From Tetragonia tetragonoides (taxonomy: Eukaryota; Streptophyta; Magnoliopsida; Caryophyllales; Aizoaceae), in contig CM076152.1 in the NCBI GenBank assembly GCA_038025085.1, positions 37,327,501 through 37,391,500 on the forward strand: a stretch of 64,000 nt of DNA, given 5' to 3'. The notes under the pieces were generated by a model. The model worked only from the letters and a program-made list of their open reading frames with translations, had not been told where the DNA came from and ran no database searches. Shown here piece by piece: positions 21,628 through 33,440 of the stretch. How positions within the stretch are numbered: position 1 is the stretch's first letter; each line of letters starts with the position of its first letter. The translations under genes were made by a program, and so were the position numbers.

Positions 21628-24600
21628 TTAGAAGGCCCTCCTCTCGAGGGTGACTCCCATCGCGTCAGAAAAAAGGATATTTCTAAACTCAATATTCGGG
21701 TAATTTTCCCACGTGAAATTGTCATGATTAGCACTGCCAAACTTGGCCATCCAGTCCGTTGCTCTATTCGCCTCACGATAGCGGTGTTGGATACGATATT
21801 GTGATGTCTGTTGAATAAGCAAATGAATGTCCATTATCAGGCTAAAATTGATCCAAGGGATTTGGCATTTTCCTTGAATAGCCTCAATGATGACTTTATT
21901 ATCCCCCTCTATGACTATATCTGAATATCCCACTAACATGGCTTGGTGTAACCCATTTCGGAGTGTCGTGGCTTAATTCAGCAACTAGTACAGAGGCATT
22001 GTCTAAAAAATAACTACCTGCTCTAATCATTTTTCCAGTTGGATCACGGATGATATACCCTGCTCCTGATCCAGAAACATTTTTGGCACCATCAAAATTG
22101 AGTTTTACAAAGGTTGGTGGGGGTGGTTTCCAAGCTACTAATAACGGCAAAGAGCGTTGGGGGACATGCATCTGATCATTGCTTGTTTCGTGGTATGTGC
22201 AATATGTTGAGTCTAAATTATCTCTAATTATCCATTCGTGATAGGCTCTTTGTGCTTTAAGGATCCTGAGATGGACATTAGGTGTGATGTTTTGAAATAC
22301 AAGTTCATTCCTAGTCTTCCATATATACCATATCAAGTATATACTCTTTTGAACTTCTTCAGTCATATTGAGATTCTTTAATTGATCCCACCATTCAAAT
22401 ATGTGAAGGTTGGAATCCTTGAGCGGAAGCCAATTAAGAAGATAGGCTTCGTGCCAGATGTCCTTAACAAATGGACAGTCGAAAAACATATGAAATATGT
22501 GTTCTAGATATTGAGTGCAAAATGGACAAGAATCATCTATATTAATACCTCGTTTAACGAGATTCATGCGATTTGGTAGTCCATCGTGAAAAAGTTGCCA
22601 CAAGAATATTTGCAGTTTAGGGGCGATATTAATCGCCCATATCCATTTATGTGGCCAGTTGTTGTAATCTTCTTTTTTTAGTCCATGGCATAACCAAGTG
22701 GTTGATTTGATATTAAAATTGCCATTGCTAGCGGGACCCCAACAAAAATGATTTGGAGTAATCTGTTGATGGGATTGGAATCCCTCTAATAACATTAACT
22801 ACCGCGGGAGGGACAAACTGGACAAGTTTGGCAAAATCCCATTGGGAATTCGCAAGATGAACTCTTTAACTTTTAGATATATTTTCAACATCCTGAGAAT
22901 GAAGCCCCAGATACCTAATAAGATTCTCCTGAAAAACCCAATTATCAGTCCAAAAATAAGTATTTTCAACCTACGATCCATCTAATCCCTTGTTGCAAGA
23001 TAGGACGTTGTCGTAGAATATGCTTCCATATCCAGGAGTCATGAGTTTTATGTTGTACACTGAAAAAGCTATGCTTACGCAAATATTTGCTTCGTACCAG
23101 AGTAACCCATAGGTTATTGTGGTCAGTTAGAATTTTTCATCCTAATTTGGCTAGAAAAGCTCTATTAACAGGTTCTGTTTTGCGTAACCCAAGACCACCC
23201 GCAGATTTAGGTTGACAAATTTTATGCCAGAAAACCAGTGGCATGTTTTGGTCCGAAGAAGTATGCCAGAAGAAATCACGGTGCATTGAGTCCAAAAGTT
23301 TCGCTGTATGCAATGGAAGTTTAAAACTTTGCATGATATGCGAAGGGAGAGCTTCAAGATTGGACTGGATAGTGACTAATTTTCCAGCTTTCGATAATTG
23401 AGCAGCTTTCCAAAGTTGTAATCTAGACTGGATTTTTTCAATAAGATTTTGAAAAGTGACATGAGTAATACGGTGATTTGGAAATAGACATCCTAAATAT
23501 TTTCCTAAACTTTGTCGATGTGGAATATTGAAAAAAGCATTAACGACTTCCTTTTGTCGTGAGGTTGTATTTTGAGAGAAAATTAAGGCTGATTTTTGAT
23601 AGTTAATTAGTTGACCAGAGTGTGCGCAAAATTGGTCGAGAATGGTTTTTAATGAGTTAATAGCTTGGCGATTAGCTTTGCAAAACAGGAGGCTGTCATC
23701 TGCAAATAATAAGCATAGTATTTGCGGTCCACCTGGGCTAGTTTTAATGCCTATACCAGAATTGGCTCCGGAAGCTTTGCATAACCGTTGAGTTAAGATT
23801 TTCATACAAAGAATAAACAAGTAAGGAGATAAGGGGTCTCCTTGCCGAAGTCCGCAAGAGGGTGTTATACATCCAGAAGGGGAGTCATTAATAAGTAAAG
23901 AGTATGTTACTGTGGAGACGCATTGTTTAATCCAGTCTACCCATCTAGGATGAAATCCATATTGTGCGAGAGATTGAAGCAGAAAGTCCTATTCTATACC
24001 GTCATATGCTTTTTCCATACCAAGTTTCATTGTGAGCCATCCTTCTTTAGACTTGGTATGACGAAAGAAGTTCATAATTTATTGACTGATAAGTATATTG
24101 TCATGGATTGATCGTTGGGGAACAAATGCTCCTTGAACTGGGTTGATCAATTTTGGGAGAAGTGGACAAAGTCTATTAACTAATTTTTTTGCTATGATTT
24201 TATAAAATGAGTTGCAAAGACTAATTGGTCGATAATGATTTGGACTTGAAGGATTATCGATTTTTGGGATAAATGTGATAAAAGTATGATTAATTTCCTT
24301 GAGAATTTTGCCATGATGGAAAAACGAATGAATGGCCTTAATTATATCATTTCCTATAATATCCCAATGATCCTGGTAAAAAGCGGCACCAAAACCATCC
24401 GGTCCCGTGTTTTCAATGGATTCATCTCAAATACTGCTTGTTTAATTTCATCATCTGTGATGGGAGCAATCAGACAATTATTGTGATTTGCTGATATACG
24501 AGATTCGATATCGTCGAGTGGGATTGTGACATCTGTATTGCGAAGTGATTGAAATCTATTAGTGTATTCCGAAATAAAATTTTGGCGAATCATGTCCGTA

Positions 24601-25771
24601 TCATCAATCATATACCACTTGGATCTTGTATGCGGTAAATAAAACTTCTTTGCCTTTGTCCACGTATTTTAAAATGAAAATAACGGGAGTTACGGTCGCC
24701 TTGAGTCAGCCACTTTTTACGTGCAAGTTTGCCCCAATAATTCTGCCCAAATAAGAGAAGTTTTTCTCTTTGGGGAATAAGTCGTTTATTAATATCATTT
24801 AGCCTATGGTTTGAGGGATTTAATAAGAGTTGAATATGAATATGTTGAAGCTTTGCTAAATTTTTATCTAAATTAGCATGAATATTTCCAAATACTGTCT
24901 TACTCCATTGTCTGAGCTCAAACTTACGAGATTTAAGTTTACGAGTGATCTTAAAAAATCTGGACCCATTAAATTGGGTGTTCCACTGCCTAGTAATAAT
25001 TCTTTTTAGGTTGTTATGAAAATTCCAACTTTTATTGTACCGGAACGGCTTCTTAATAGGAGTTGACACCTATCTAATGTCTAGGATCAGGGGAGTATGG
25101 TCTGAACATGTGAATTGCCCGGTATAGATGATAGCATTTGGATGGACATTTAACCAATTGTGATCACATAAAGCCTTGTCAAGTCGTTCATAAACTCATT
25201 CATTCTGATAATATCCTCGCCAAGTGAATATTGATCTAGAGTGAGGAACTTGTAGTAAGGATCTTTGCAAACAAAAAGTTTGGAGATGAACTGTTCTTTG
25301 AATACTTATTTGAGCACCACCCATCTTTTCATTGAGCTGATATAAGTCATTCAAATCGCCTAAAATACATGTTGGTAGATTCGTATTTGTAAGAAGATTA
25401 TTAAGTTGTTGCCAATATTCATCTTTGGCCATTTCTTTAGCCGGAGCGTAAGTACCAATGATGCATTGTTGTAAGTTTGTTTCTTTTTTAATGAATTCTA
25501 ATTTAACAATTCGGTCATTAGCTACATCATCCAAATTTTGAATGTTGGTTTCATTCCAACCTACCCAGATTCCCCCTGAATGGTTGACAGGATTAATAAT
25601 AATCTTTTTCTGGAGAGGAAAATGTCGAATAAGAGTAGGGGTCGTAGAACGTGACACCTGAGTTTCTAAAATAAAAACAATATCAGGGTTGTACTTACGT
25701 ATTAAAAATTGCAGCTCCGATAGGGCTTGGTTTTTTTTTATTCCTCTAATATTCCAAGAAATTATCTTCAT
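21628..25771 (-). pseudogene. LINE ORF2 (endonuclease-RT-RNase H), broken
   Basis: Starts at the ATG at 25771 with MKIISWNIRGI, the endonuclease start, including CILGDLNDL. The frame stops near 25196. RT remains at 23820-23137 with the catalytic LLFADDSLLFC. A zf-RVT (CPFCTQYLEHIFHMFFDCPF) lies within 22795-21899. A plant-LINE RNase H follows (KLNFDGAKNVSGSGAGYIIRD), then a frameshift near 21930, and the last part (IVIEGDNKVIIEAIQG, REANRATDWMAKFG) runs to 21628. Several frameshifts and stops show that it is dead. The RNase H domain distinguishes this LINE from the one at 5888-10969. Confidence 0.9.
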
Positions 25772-25780
25772 AATTAATAA

Positions 25781-27211
25781 CTAATAATTAATAAATAAAT
25801 GATCCATAATTGTTGCGTAAACATATCCACTCCATATTCCAAAAAAGGAGATTTGGAGGGTCTTATGAGAGATAAGCAAGGAGCTACAGCTCCGGTCCAA
25901 TAAACATACATAATAATGGTTGAAAATAGCAATAAATACTTGACATGAGAATAACATGATTCGCAAAACATATTCGTTGAAGAGGAAGATCCTCAAAATG
26001 CTGCTGTTAGTCATTGAAGACGCATGTCGGTGATAATACCCTGCACTCACTAACCTGATATTAGTAATCAAACGTCTGAAATTACGATTATTTGAAACTG
26101 TAACCATCCAAGTAACAAACTGGAGATGGGATTTTCTGATAAAGAAAGAGGTACACGCACAAATGGCATACCTATTTAGCCAACTAGAAAATATAGCTAA
26201 GTAACTGATCATACAACAAAGACCTGTTTGAATGCAACATTTATCTAGGGTACTTGTTGTATGCAGATGTGCACACTTATGAGAGCAGCGCTGAGCAAGC
26301 CTCATAACAAAGTTGGTGTTTGCTGTGTGCAGATACAGTTGGTTGAAAGTGTTGTATACAGAATGTCGTGTAATATATGCATAGCAAGGGTAGTGTAATA
26401 AGAACCAAGGCCAAGACTGAAGAATACCTTTATTGTTGATACAAAGCATACTGAGACAATCTTTGAGAATCCAGCGATATATAGAAACACAGACAAAAAT
26501 GCCTTGCAACACTTGATATGGACTAGTATACTGATATTGTAGTACAAAGAAATTGATTCTATAAACAGGACATTTTTTTATACATCCTATATCCATTGGA
26601 CTTGCTGTGTTCAGACCTACACACTTTTGATTGCAGCACATATCTTGCCTTTGTACATGGGTACTGGCTGTATGCAGATACACATAATGTCGTTCGAGAT
26701 ATGCAAAACAAGGAGAATAGAAGAAGAACCAACAGATATAAGACTGAAGAACATCATTATTTATGATATAAAGTGCATAGATACATGACTCACAAACACA
26801 CGTACAAGCTGTGAGATTTACCCAGTTACAAACAGAAAGACATACGACACTGACTTGAGCCTCTTGATTTGAACCAGTGAACTGACTTTGTAGTACACTA
26901 AGTGACACTAATTTGGTAGTAAACTCTTCCATAGACTCGGTCTGTTGAGATTGAACCACATTATATCGACGACTAACATGACAGATGATAACATATTGGT
27001 TGGGCAAGCTGCCTAGGTGCTCTTGTGGTGCCGCCCAGCATAGTAGACAGCAAGGAGTCCCAAGAGTGCCATAACAAACATGGCCCCTGTACGCCAGACA
27101 CAGAAGAAAACAAGGTACAAATAAAAGCATATATGAGAACAAGCCAATTAAAGGCAAGTACACTGTCTGAACGACTTGGAAATATAACATGCTATAGTCA
27201 TTAATAATCAT
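25781..27211 (-). CDS. Unrecognised 476-codon frame between LINE ORF1 and ORF2
   Basis: I do not recognise this protein. The frame opens with an ATG (27211-27209) that overlaps the ORF1 stop TGA (27210-27208) as ATGA. It stops with TAG at 25783-25781, nine bases before the ORF2 ATG and in the same frame as ORF2. It is Cys- and aromatic-rich (about 35 Cys by my count), with hydrophobic stretches such as LPLIGLFSYMLLFVPCFLLC near the start. A segment of about 115 residues is duplicated (for example YIINNDVLQSYICWFFFYSP against LCINNKGILQSWPWFLLHYP), and LHTAS/LHTAN-like motifs recur. It may be a third ORF, or an N-terminal part of ORF2 cut by one TAG. It stays open while ORF1 and ORF2 are riddled with breaks. 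A chance ORF cannot be excluded without homologues. Confidence 0.5.
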   Translation of the reverse strand: MIINDYSMLYFQVVQTVYLPLIGLFSYMLLFVPCFLLCLAYRGHVCYGTLGTPCCLLCWAAPQEHLGSLPNQYVIICHVSRRYNVVQSQQTESMEEFTTKLVSLSVLQSQFTGSNQEAQVSVVCLSVCNWVNLTACTCVCESCIYALYIINNDVLQSYICWFFFYSPCFAYLERHYVYLHTASTHVQRQDMCCNQKCVGLNTASPMDIGCIKKCPVYRINFFVLQYQYTSPYQVLQGIFVCVSIYRWILKDCLSMLCINNKGILQSWPWFLLHYPCYAYITRHSVYNTFNQLYLHTANTNFVMRLAQRCSHKCAHLHTTSTLDKCCIQTGLCCMISYLAIFSSWLNRYAICACTSFFIRKSHLQFVTWMVTVSNNRNFRRLITNIRLVSAGYYHRHASSMTNSSILRIFLFNEYVLRIMLFSCQVFIAIFNHYYVCLLDRSCSSLLISHKTLQISFFGIWSGYVYATIMDHLFINY

Positions 27212-27412
27212 TTAGTAGGTGTAGAAGAAGCGGAGTCCATATGTGCATCCAAACGGCGACGCTTAGTGGAGTCCGTAGATTCCGACATGCGATCAATATC
27301 TTCGGCATCAAGGAAATCATCTCCCATGTCATCTCACAAGGCTCCTAGATTCTCATCACACCAGATGTGGAAGTCTGTCTCATCAAGAGGGTCATCAGTC
27401 TCGGGCTCAGGT

Positions 27413-27417
27413 GAGAT
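27413..27417. repeat. Copia left target duplication GAGAT
   Basis: The same five bases follow the 3' LTR at 32323-32327. Confidence 0.92.
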
Positions 27418-27654
27418 TATTGGGAGTATTTGGGAATATTGTGATTTATGCCAATATTAGTTATATGGCAACATTATCATATGGCGTTATTCTCGGATAT
27501 TGGCGTTATTAGCTGTATGGTAATGTTATCTTATGGCATGATTTTAGGCTAAGTTTACTTTGTTTGTTAGGGATATCCTTATATAAGGATACATTGTACA
27601 CAAGCATTGGCAGAGAAAACATATCACAAAAGTATATTTCTATACATTCTTTCA
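27418..27654 (+). repeat. Copia 5' LTR
   Basis: 237 bp. A perfect 16-bp palindrome ATCCTTATATAAGGAT at 27575-27590 includes the likely TATA box. The end TTCTTTCA abuts the primer binding site. Confidence 0.94.
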
Positions 27655-27691
27655 TGGTATAAGAGCAGGTTAAATTTTTTTTTTAAATATC

Positions 27692-30600
27692 ATGGCCGGT
27701 GACAATGTTACACCGCAACCGCCGCCACCACCACCACAGAAAATCGACACCACCTCACCATTCTACCTCGGCGCACATGACCGCCCGGGGGATTTTATCA
27801 CTCCTGTTCGTCTAAAACTCGACAATTTTGATTCTTGGGCACATGCTATATATGTCGCACTTTCCTCTCGCCGCAAATTTGGTTTTCTTGACGGCACCAT
27901 TACTGATTATACTCCACCCGCAACGAAGGAGGATTGGGTCGTTGTTCATTGTATGCTCGTTTCATGGCTTATGAATACCATTGATCCGGAGGTAAAAAGT
28001 ATGTTGTCTAATTATGATAATGCCAAACGTTTATGGGATGATTTACATGAACGTTTTTGTGTTGTTAATGGTCCTCGTATTCAACATTTAAAGTCTCAAA
28101 TTAATCGTTGTGAACAATCTAAAACCATGACTGTTGCTGTTTATTTTAGCAAACTAAAAGTTTTATGGGATGACCTTGCACAACTTGAACCTTTGATTGG
28201 TTGTAAGTGTGGCCAGTGTACTTGTAATATTGGCAAACAACATGAGAAAAGACGTGAGGATGATAGGTTGCAACAATTTTTACTCGGGTTGTACTCTGAT
28301 TATTATGCCCACACTCGCTCCACGATTCTTGCTCAAGACCCTCTACCCTCACTAAATAAGGCATATCACCAAGTTTCACAAGATGAACTTGTCCGTGGAC
28401 TTGATCGAGTGAGGGAGGAGCCCACGCAAGCCGTCGGGTTCGCTGTTCGTACCACAGCAGGGGCTGGTCGGGGACGCGACACTCCTGTCGTCTGTTCTCA
28501 TTGTCAGAAGCCGGGACATTTGACTTCTAATTGCTTTTCTCTGCAAACCTGTACTCATTGCAGGAAGAAGGGGCACGATGCTACACGGTGCTTTGACATC
28601 GTTGGGTATCCGGAAGGTTGGAACGACAAGAGCAAAGGTGCAAAACCCACGGCTGCCCGAGGCAAGGGGGGTGTGCGTGACAATGCTGCTGCTGGACGTG
28701 ACCCCGAGTCGACTTCAAATGATCCCGTTTTCACACCCGAGCAATGGAAGGCTATTACGGGATTTTTTGGTAATGCTACAATACCGGAAAATCGCCTAAA
28801 TGGTAAGTTTGATGTATCTTCTTGGATCATTGATTCAGGCGCTACCCATCATGTCACAGGTGATAAGTCTTGATTATTTTCCATTCATCAAATTCATTGC
28901 CCTGTTGGTCTGCCAAACGACGAAACAGTATTTGCTTCTATGGAAGGATCGGTTCGCCTATCCGATGCGATTACTCTTCATCATGTTCTCTATGTACCTA
29001 ATTTGGGTTGCAATTTACTTTCAGTCTCACAACTTAATGATAACTTACAAACTATTGTCACATTTAATTCTCATATGTGTGTTATACAGGACCAAACGAA
29101 GGTGCTGATTAGAACGGGCACTAGGAGGGATGGATTGTACTATTTTAGCAAACCCGAGGTGGTGTCCGCAATTGAAGCTACTTCGGCTCTGGAACTCTGG
29201 CATAGGCGACTTGGTCACCCTTCCGAAAAAGTAGTAAAGTTGCTTCCCCATGTTGGTAATAATAAAGATCGTCTAGCAAAAGGATGTGAAGTATGCTTTC
29301 GTGCTAAGCATCATAGAGATGTTTTTCCATTAAGTGAAAATAAATGCACTAGAATTTTTGAGAAAATACATTGTGATTTAAGGGGGCCTTATAGACATGA
29401 ATCTTCTTGTGGGGCTCGTTATTTTTTAACAATTGTTGATGACTTTTCTAGAGCTGTGTGGATTTATTTATTGCTTGATAAATCAGAAGTTTTCCCAATG
29501 TTTATGGCCTTTTCCGCTATGGTAGATAGACAATTTTCTCAAACCATTAAAATTGTTCAAAGTGATAATGGTACGGAATTCATATGTTTGATTGATTATT
29601 TTACGGCCACCGGTATTATTTTTCAAACCTCTTGTGTGGGTACTCCACAACAAAACGGGAGGGCCGAGCGAAAACACAAACATATTTTGAGTGTGGCGAG
29701 AGCCTTGAGATTTCAAGCTAAATTGCCTATTTATTTTTGGGGGGAGTGTGTACTCGCGGCTGCTCATTTAATTAATCGAACTCCTACACCTATCCTACAA
29801 AATAAGACACCTTTTGAGATTCTTTTTCATAAACCACCCGCATTTGAAGCTATTCGTACCTTTGGCTGTCTATGCTTTGCTCACAACCAAAAGACCAAAG
29901 GAGACAAATTTGCAAGCAAAAGCCGGAAATGTGTATTCATGGGGTATCCTTTCGGGAAAAAGGGGTGGAATTTATATGATCTTGAATCGAAAGAATTTTT
30001 TGTATCTCGTGATGTTAAGTTTATTGAAGATGTTTTTCCATTTGGTTGTCTGGAGGATGTCAATGTTGATTCTAATATTGTGGAAAATGGGGATGTTCAC
30101 GAGGACTTTTTTGATTTTGGTGTTTGTGATGATAATTGTGATATTATGGGGCAAGGGAATGTGCGTGATGAGGATATGGGTGGCCACGAACGGGGTACAC
30201 CAGACCTCACGGTGCAGCAGCCCACGCAAGCTCCTGTGCACCAACCAGCTACCCCCGATGCTCTTCCAGCAGATGCTGGCTCGAGCAGCACTGAACCACC
30301 GCCTGTCGTGGCTGCTGATGATGCTTCAGGTACTGAGAACATGGGACGTGGCTTTCGTAAAAAGTTTCCGTCGGTCAAGCTTCGTAATCATGTCACTGCA
30401 ACCGTGTTTGCTAAAAGTCAGTCTTCCTCTCTCCCGGCGTCGTCTTCTGATCACCCTTCAGGTACTCCGTATCCCTTAGCACATTATATTCATTGTGACA
30501 ATTTTTCTGTACATTATCAAAAGTTTATTGCAACTATTATTAATGGTACTGACCCCAAGTCTTTTAAAGAGGCAATGAAAAATGTTACTTGGCAGAAATC

Positions 30601-32078
30601 CATGCAGGAGGAAATTCAGGCTCTAGAAGCCAACGGTACATGGACTTTAGAACCTCTTCCTCCCGGTAAAAAGGCACTCGGCAGTCAGTGGGTCTACAGG
30701 ACCAAATATTTTTCCGATGGTGCAGTTGAACGGCTCAAATCTAGGCTGGTGGTCTTAGGTAATCATCAACAAGAAGGCATTGACTATAATGAAACGTTCG
30801 CCCCGGTTGCAAAAATGACATCAGTTCGGATTTTTTTGGCCATTGCTGCTACCAAGAATTGGGAGCTTCATCAAATGGATGTTCATAATGCCTTCTTACA
30901 TGGTGACCTTGCTGAAGAAGTATACATGAAATTGCCCCCCGGGTTCGAAAGTTCGGATCCTTCCTTGGTCTGCAGATTACGTAAGTCATTGTATGGTCTC
31001 AAACAGGCTCCCAGATGTTGGTTCGCAAAGCTAGTCACGGCTTTGAAAGCGTATGGTTTTCTACAGTCTTATTCTGATTATTCACTTTTTACATTCACTA
31101 AGGCAAATATCCAGATTAATGTTTTAGTGTATGTTGATGATCTCATTATTTCTGGGAATGATTCCGCTGCATTGTGCACTTTCAAAGCCTATCTGAGTGA
31201 TTGTTTCAAAATGAAGGACCTGGGTCCTTTGAAGTATTTTTTGGGCATAGAGGTGGCCCGTAGCTCTGCAGGTCTGTTTTTGTGTCAAAGGAAATATACC
31301 TTAGACATTGTTTCTGAGGCTGGTTTGTTAGGGGCAAAACCAAGTGGGTTCCCCATGCCGCAAAATCATAGGCTCGGCTTGGCTGATGGGGAGTTTCTCG
31401 CTGATCCAGAAGTGTACCGTCGGTTAGTTGGACGTCTAATTTATCTTGCAGTAACCAGGCCGGATTTAGCCTATTCCGTACATATATTGTCTCAGTTTAT
31501 GCAGGAACCACGAACTGAGCATTGGGAGGCCGCTTTAAAAGTGGTTCGTTATTTGAAGGGTACTCCAGGCCAGGGAATTTTGTTAAGCGCAGATTGTGAT
31601 TTAACTCTACAGGGTTGGTGTGATTCAGATTGGGCTGCTTGCCCGATTACTCGTCGGTCTCTTACCGGTTGGCTCGTGTTTTTGGGACAATCTCCTGTCT
31701 CTTAAGAAACAACATACAGTCTCTCTTTCTTCGGCAGAAGCCGAATACAGGTCTATGGCTGCGTTAACTTGTGAGTTGAAATGGCTTAAGGCCTTATTGT
31801 TAAGTTTGGGTGTCAGTCATCCGAAAGCTATTAAGTTATTTTGTGATAGTGAATCTGCCCTACATATAGCAAAGAATCCTGTTTTTCATGGAAGAACCAA
31901 ACATATTGAAGTGGATTGTCATTTCGTCCGGGATGCGATTAATGAAGGTTTGATTTCTCCGGCTCATGTTTCTACATCGTCTCAGTTGGCCGACATCTTT
32001 ACAAAAGCTCTTGGCAAGAAACAGTTTGATTTATTACTCTCCAAGTTGGGCATTCTTGATCCTCATGCTCCAACTTGA
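27692..32078 (+). pseudogene. Copia gag-pol polyprotein, broken by one stop and one frameshift
   Basis: Starts at the ATG at 27692. Gag has a capsid-like region (about 20-230) and two zinc knuckles, CSHCQKPGHLTSNC and CTHCRKKGHDATRC (about 267-300). The protease site WIIDSGATHH is near residue 380. A TGA at 28871-28873 interrupts the frame, which continues in the same phase with the gag-pre-integrase block, integrase (IVDDFSRAVW, SDNGTEF, GTPQQNGRAERKH) and RT (LHQMDVHNAFLHGDL, YVDDLIISG). At about 31703 the frame shifts inside the stretch after FLGQSPVS. RNase H continues in another frame (SLSSAEAEYRSMA, HIEVDCHFVRDAI) to a stop at 32078. The ancestral polyprotein was a single ORF; this copy cannot make it. 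Confidence 0.93.
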
Positions 32079-32085
32079 GGGGGGG

Positions 32086-32322
32086 TATTGGGAGTATTTG
32101 GGAATATTGTGATTTATGCCAATATTAGTTATATGGCAACATTATCATATGGCGTTATTCTCGGATATTGGCGTTATTAGCTGTATGGTAATGTTATCTT
32201 ATGGCATGATTTTAGGCTAAGTTTACTTTGTTTGTTAGGGATATCCTTATATAAGGATACATTGTACACAAGCATTGGCAGAGAAAACATATCACAAAAG
32301 TATATTTCTATACATTCTTTCA
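32086..32322 (+). repeat. Copia 3' LTR
   Basis: 237 bp, no difference seen from the 5' copy. It includes the same palindrome at 32243-32258. Confidence 0.94.
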
Positions 32323-32905
32323 GAGATACATTGAAGTTCAGTGTGCTGACCTACTGTGGTTGTGGGAGTTTTACAGACCAACATCGCAGATGTTTTTGTC
32401 GATGGCAAATTTTCCTGAACCTCAGTTATTAGTGGTTGAAACTTATTGGAAGTGGCATCCATTTGTGCTTTAGGAGCAGGGCTAAGAGTGGGAGAAGGAA
32501 CCAACCGTGGGCTTCTAAAAAGAGGGTCTGCAGGTTGATCAGTGGGAATTTGAGTTTTTCCTTTATCTTTGGCCGTGGCAATATTTCTAGACTTACGTTT
32601 AAGCCTAACTTTGATCCATTTTGAACTGAGGGTGGACTGATTATTTTCTGCATGATTAGGAGTTTTAGCATGAGCATGGTCAGGGACTGAGGATTCTTGG
32701 TCCTTAAAAGTCTTATGATTGCCAAACCTTTGGACAATTACTTCTATAGGAGTAGATCGAGGTCGATTAGGGCAATCATCAAGATTATGGTTGCTATCCC
32801 CACAAAATGCACATATTTCATGCAACCCTTCATATGCTAGACGAAATTCACGTTTAAAACGACCGTACTCAACCAAAATCCCTCCCGGGAGAGGTTTAGT
32901 AATGT

Positions 32906-32910
32906 CAATG
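32906..32910. repeat. Gypsy left target duplication CAATG
   Basis: The same five bases follow the 3' LTR at 47662-47666. Confidence 0.92.
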
Positions 32911-33231
32911 TGTAGACGCCAAAAAAGCGTCTTCAGATTTCTCCGCAAAAGCCCGACGATGATGAAAGGAGTAATTTTTTAAGCTTGAACTGCTATTTCG
33001 CTTTAATAGTTTAAAATAAGGTCTCAGGTTTTCCTCAAAACACTCCTTTATTTTCATTCCATCCAAAAGCCCCTTTCAAGAGCTTTTCAACGACACGTCT
33101 CATGCCTCATTCCGACCTCCTAGTCGCCAAGTTGCGATATAGGGGTAAAATCGTCTTTCGCCACTCAAGGGTAAAATAGTCTTTTCCTATTTTTCGGATC
33201 ATCAAAAATTCCCCGGAAGATAAAAAGACAG

Positions 33232-33347
33232 GCTGGATGACGTCATAGACGTCATCCAGCTGGCCGCTGACAGCCGTCAGCGGCCCTGGAGGATGTCCCA
33301 AGGCCGCTCGCGGCCTTGTCCAGCGCCCAGCGCCGCTAGCGGCGCTG
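33232..33347. promoter_or_regulatory. Four consecutive palindromes upstream of the LTR TATA box
   Basis: Arms GCTGGATGACGTC with a 3-base loop (33232-33260, containing TGACGTCA, a consensus bZIP site). Arms GGCCGCTGAC with a 4-base loop (33262-33285). Arms AAGGCCGC with a 2-base loop (33300-33317). A perfect 20-bp palindrome CAGCGCCGCTAGCGGCGCTG (33328-33347). The TATA box begins 86 bases further on. Regulatory function is inference. Confidence 0.6.
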
Positions 33348-33432
33348 CCTTTCCCCTCGGGCCCGGCTCATTTTTCAGGCTCGTCTCGTTTTTCAGCTCA
33401 TTTTCACCCGTCCAACCCTACCTCTCCACGCC

Positions 33433-33440
33433 TATATAAA
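33433..33440 (+). promoter_or_regulatory. TATA box of the Gypsy 5' LTR
   Basis: TATATAAA, conserved in the other LTR at 46882-46889. Confidence 0.65.

Larger units (their letters stand above)
27418..32322 (+). mobile_element. Copia LTR retrotransposon, recent
   Basis: 4,905 bp with two 237-bp LTRs (27418-27654 and 32086-32322) that read as identical base for base. The 5-bp TSD is GAGAT. The primer binding site TGGTATAAGAGC at 27655 matches the initiator Met-tRNA type with one difference. The polypurine tract GAGGGGGGG ends at 32085. The LTRs start TATTGGG rather than TG and end in CA. Gene order gag-PR-INT-RT-RNase H gives Copia. Coding is broken twice (see gag-pol). Confidence 0.96.

Noticed and set aside
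29814..30479. 221-residue frame inside the Copia element
   Set aside because: It is an alternative-frame shadow of integrase.
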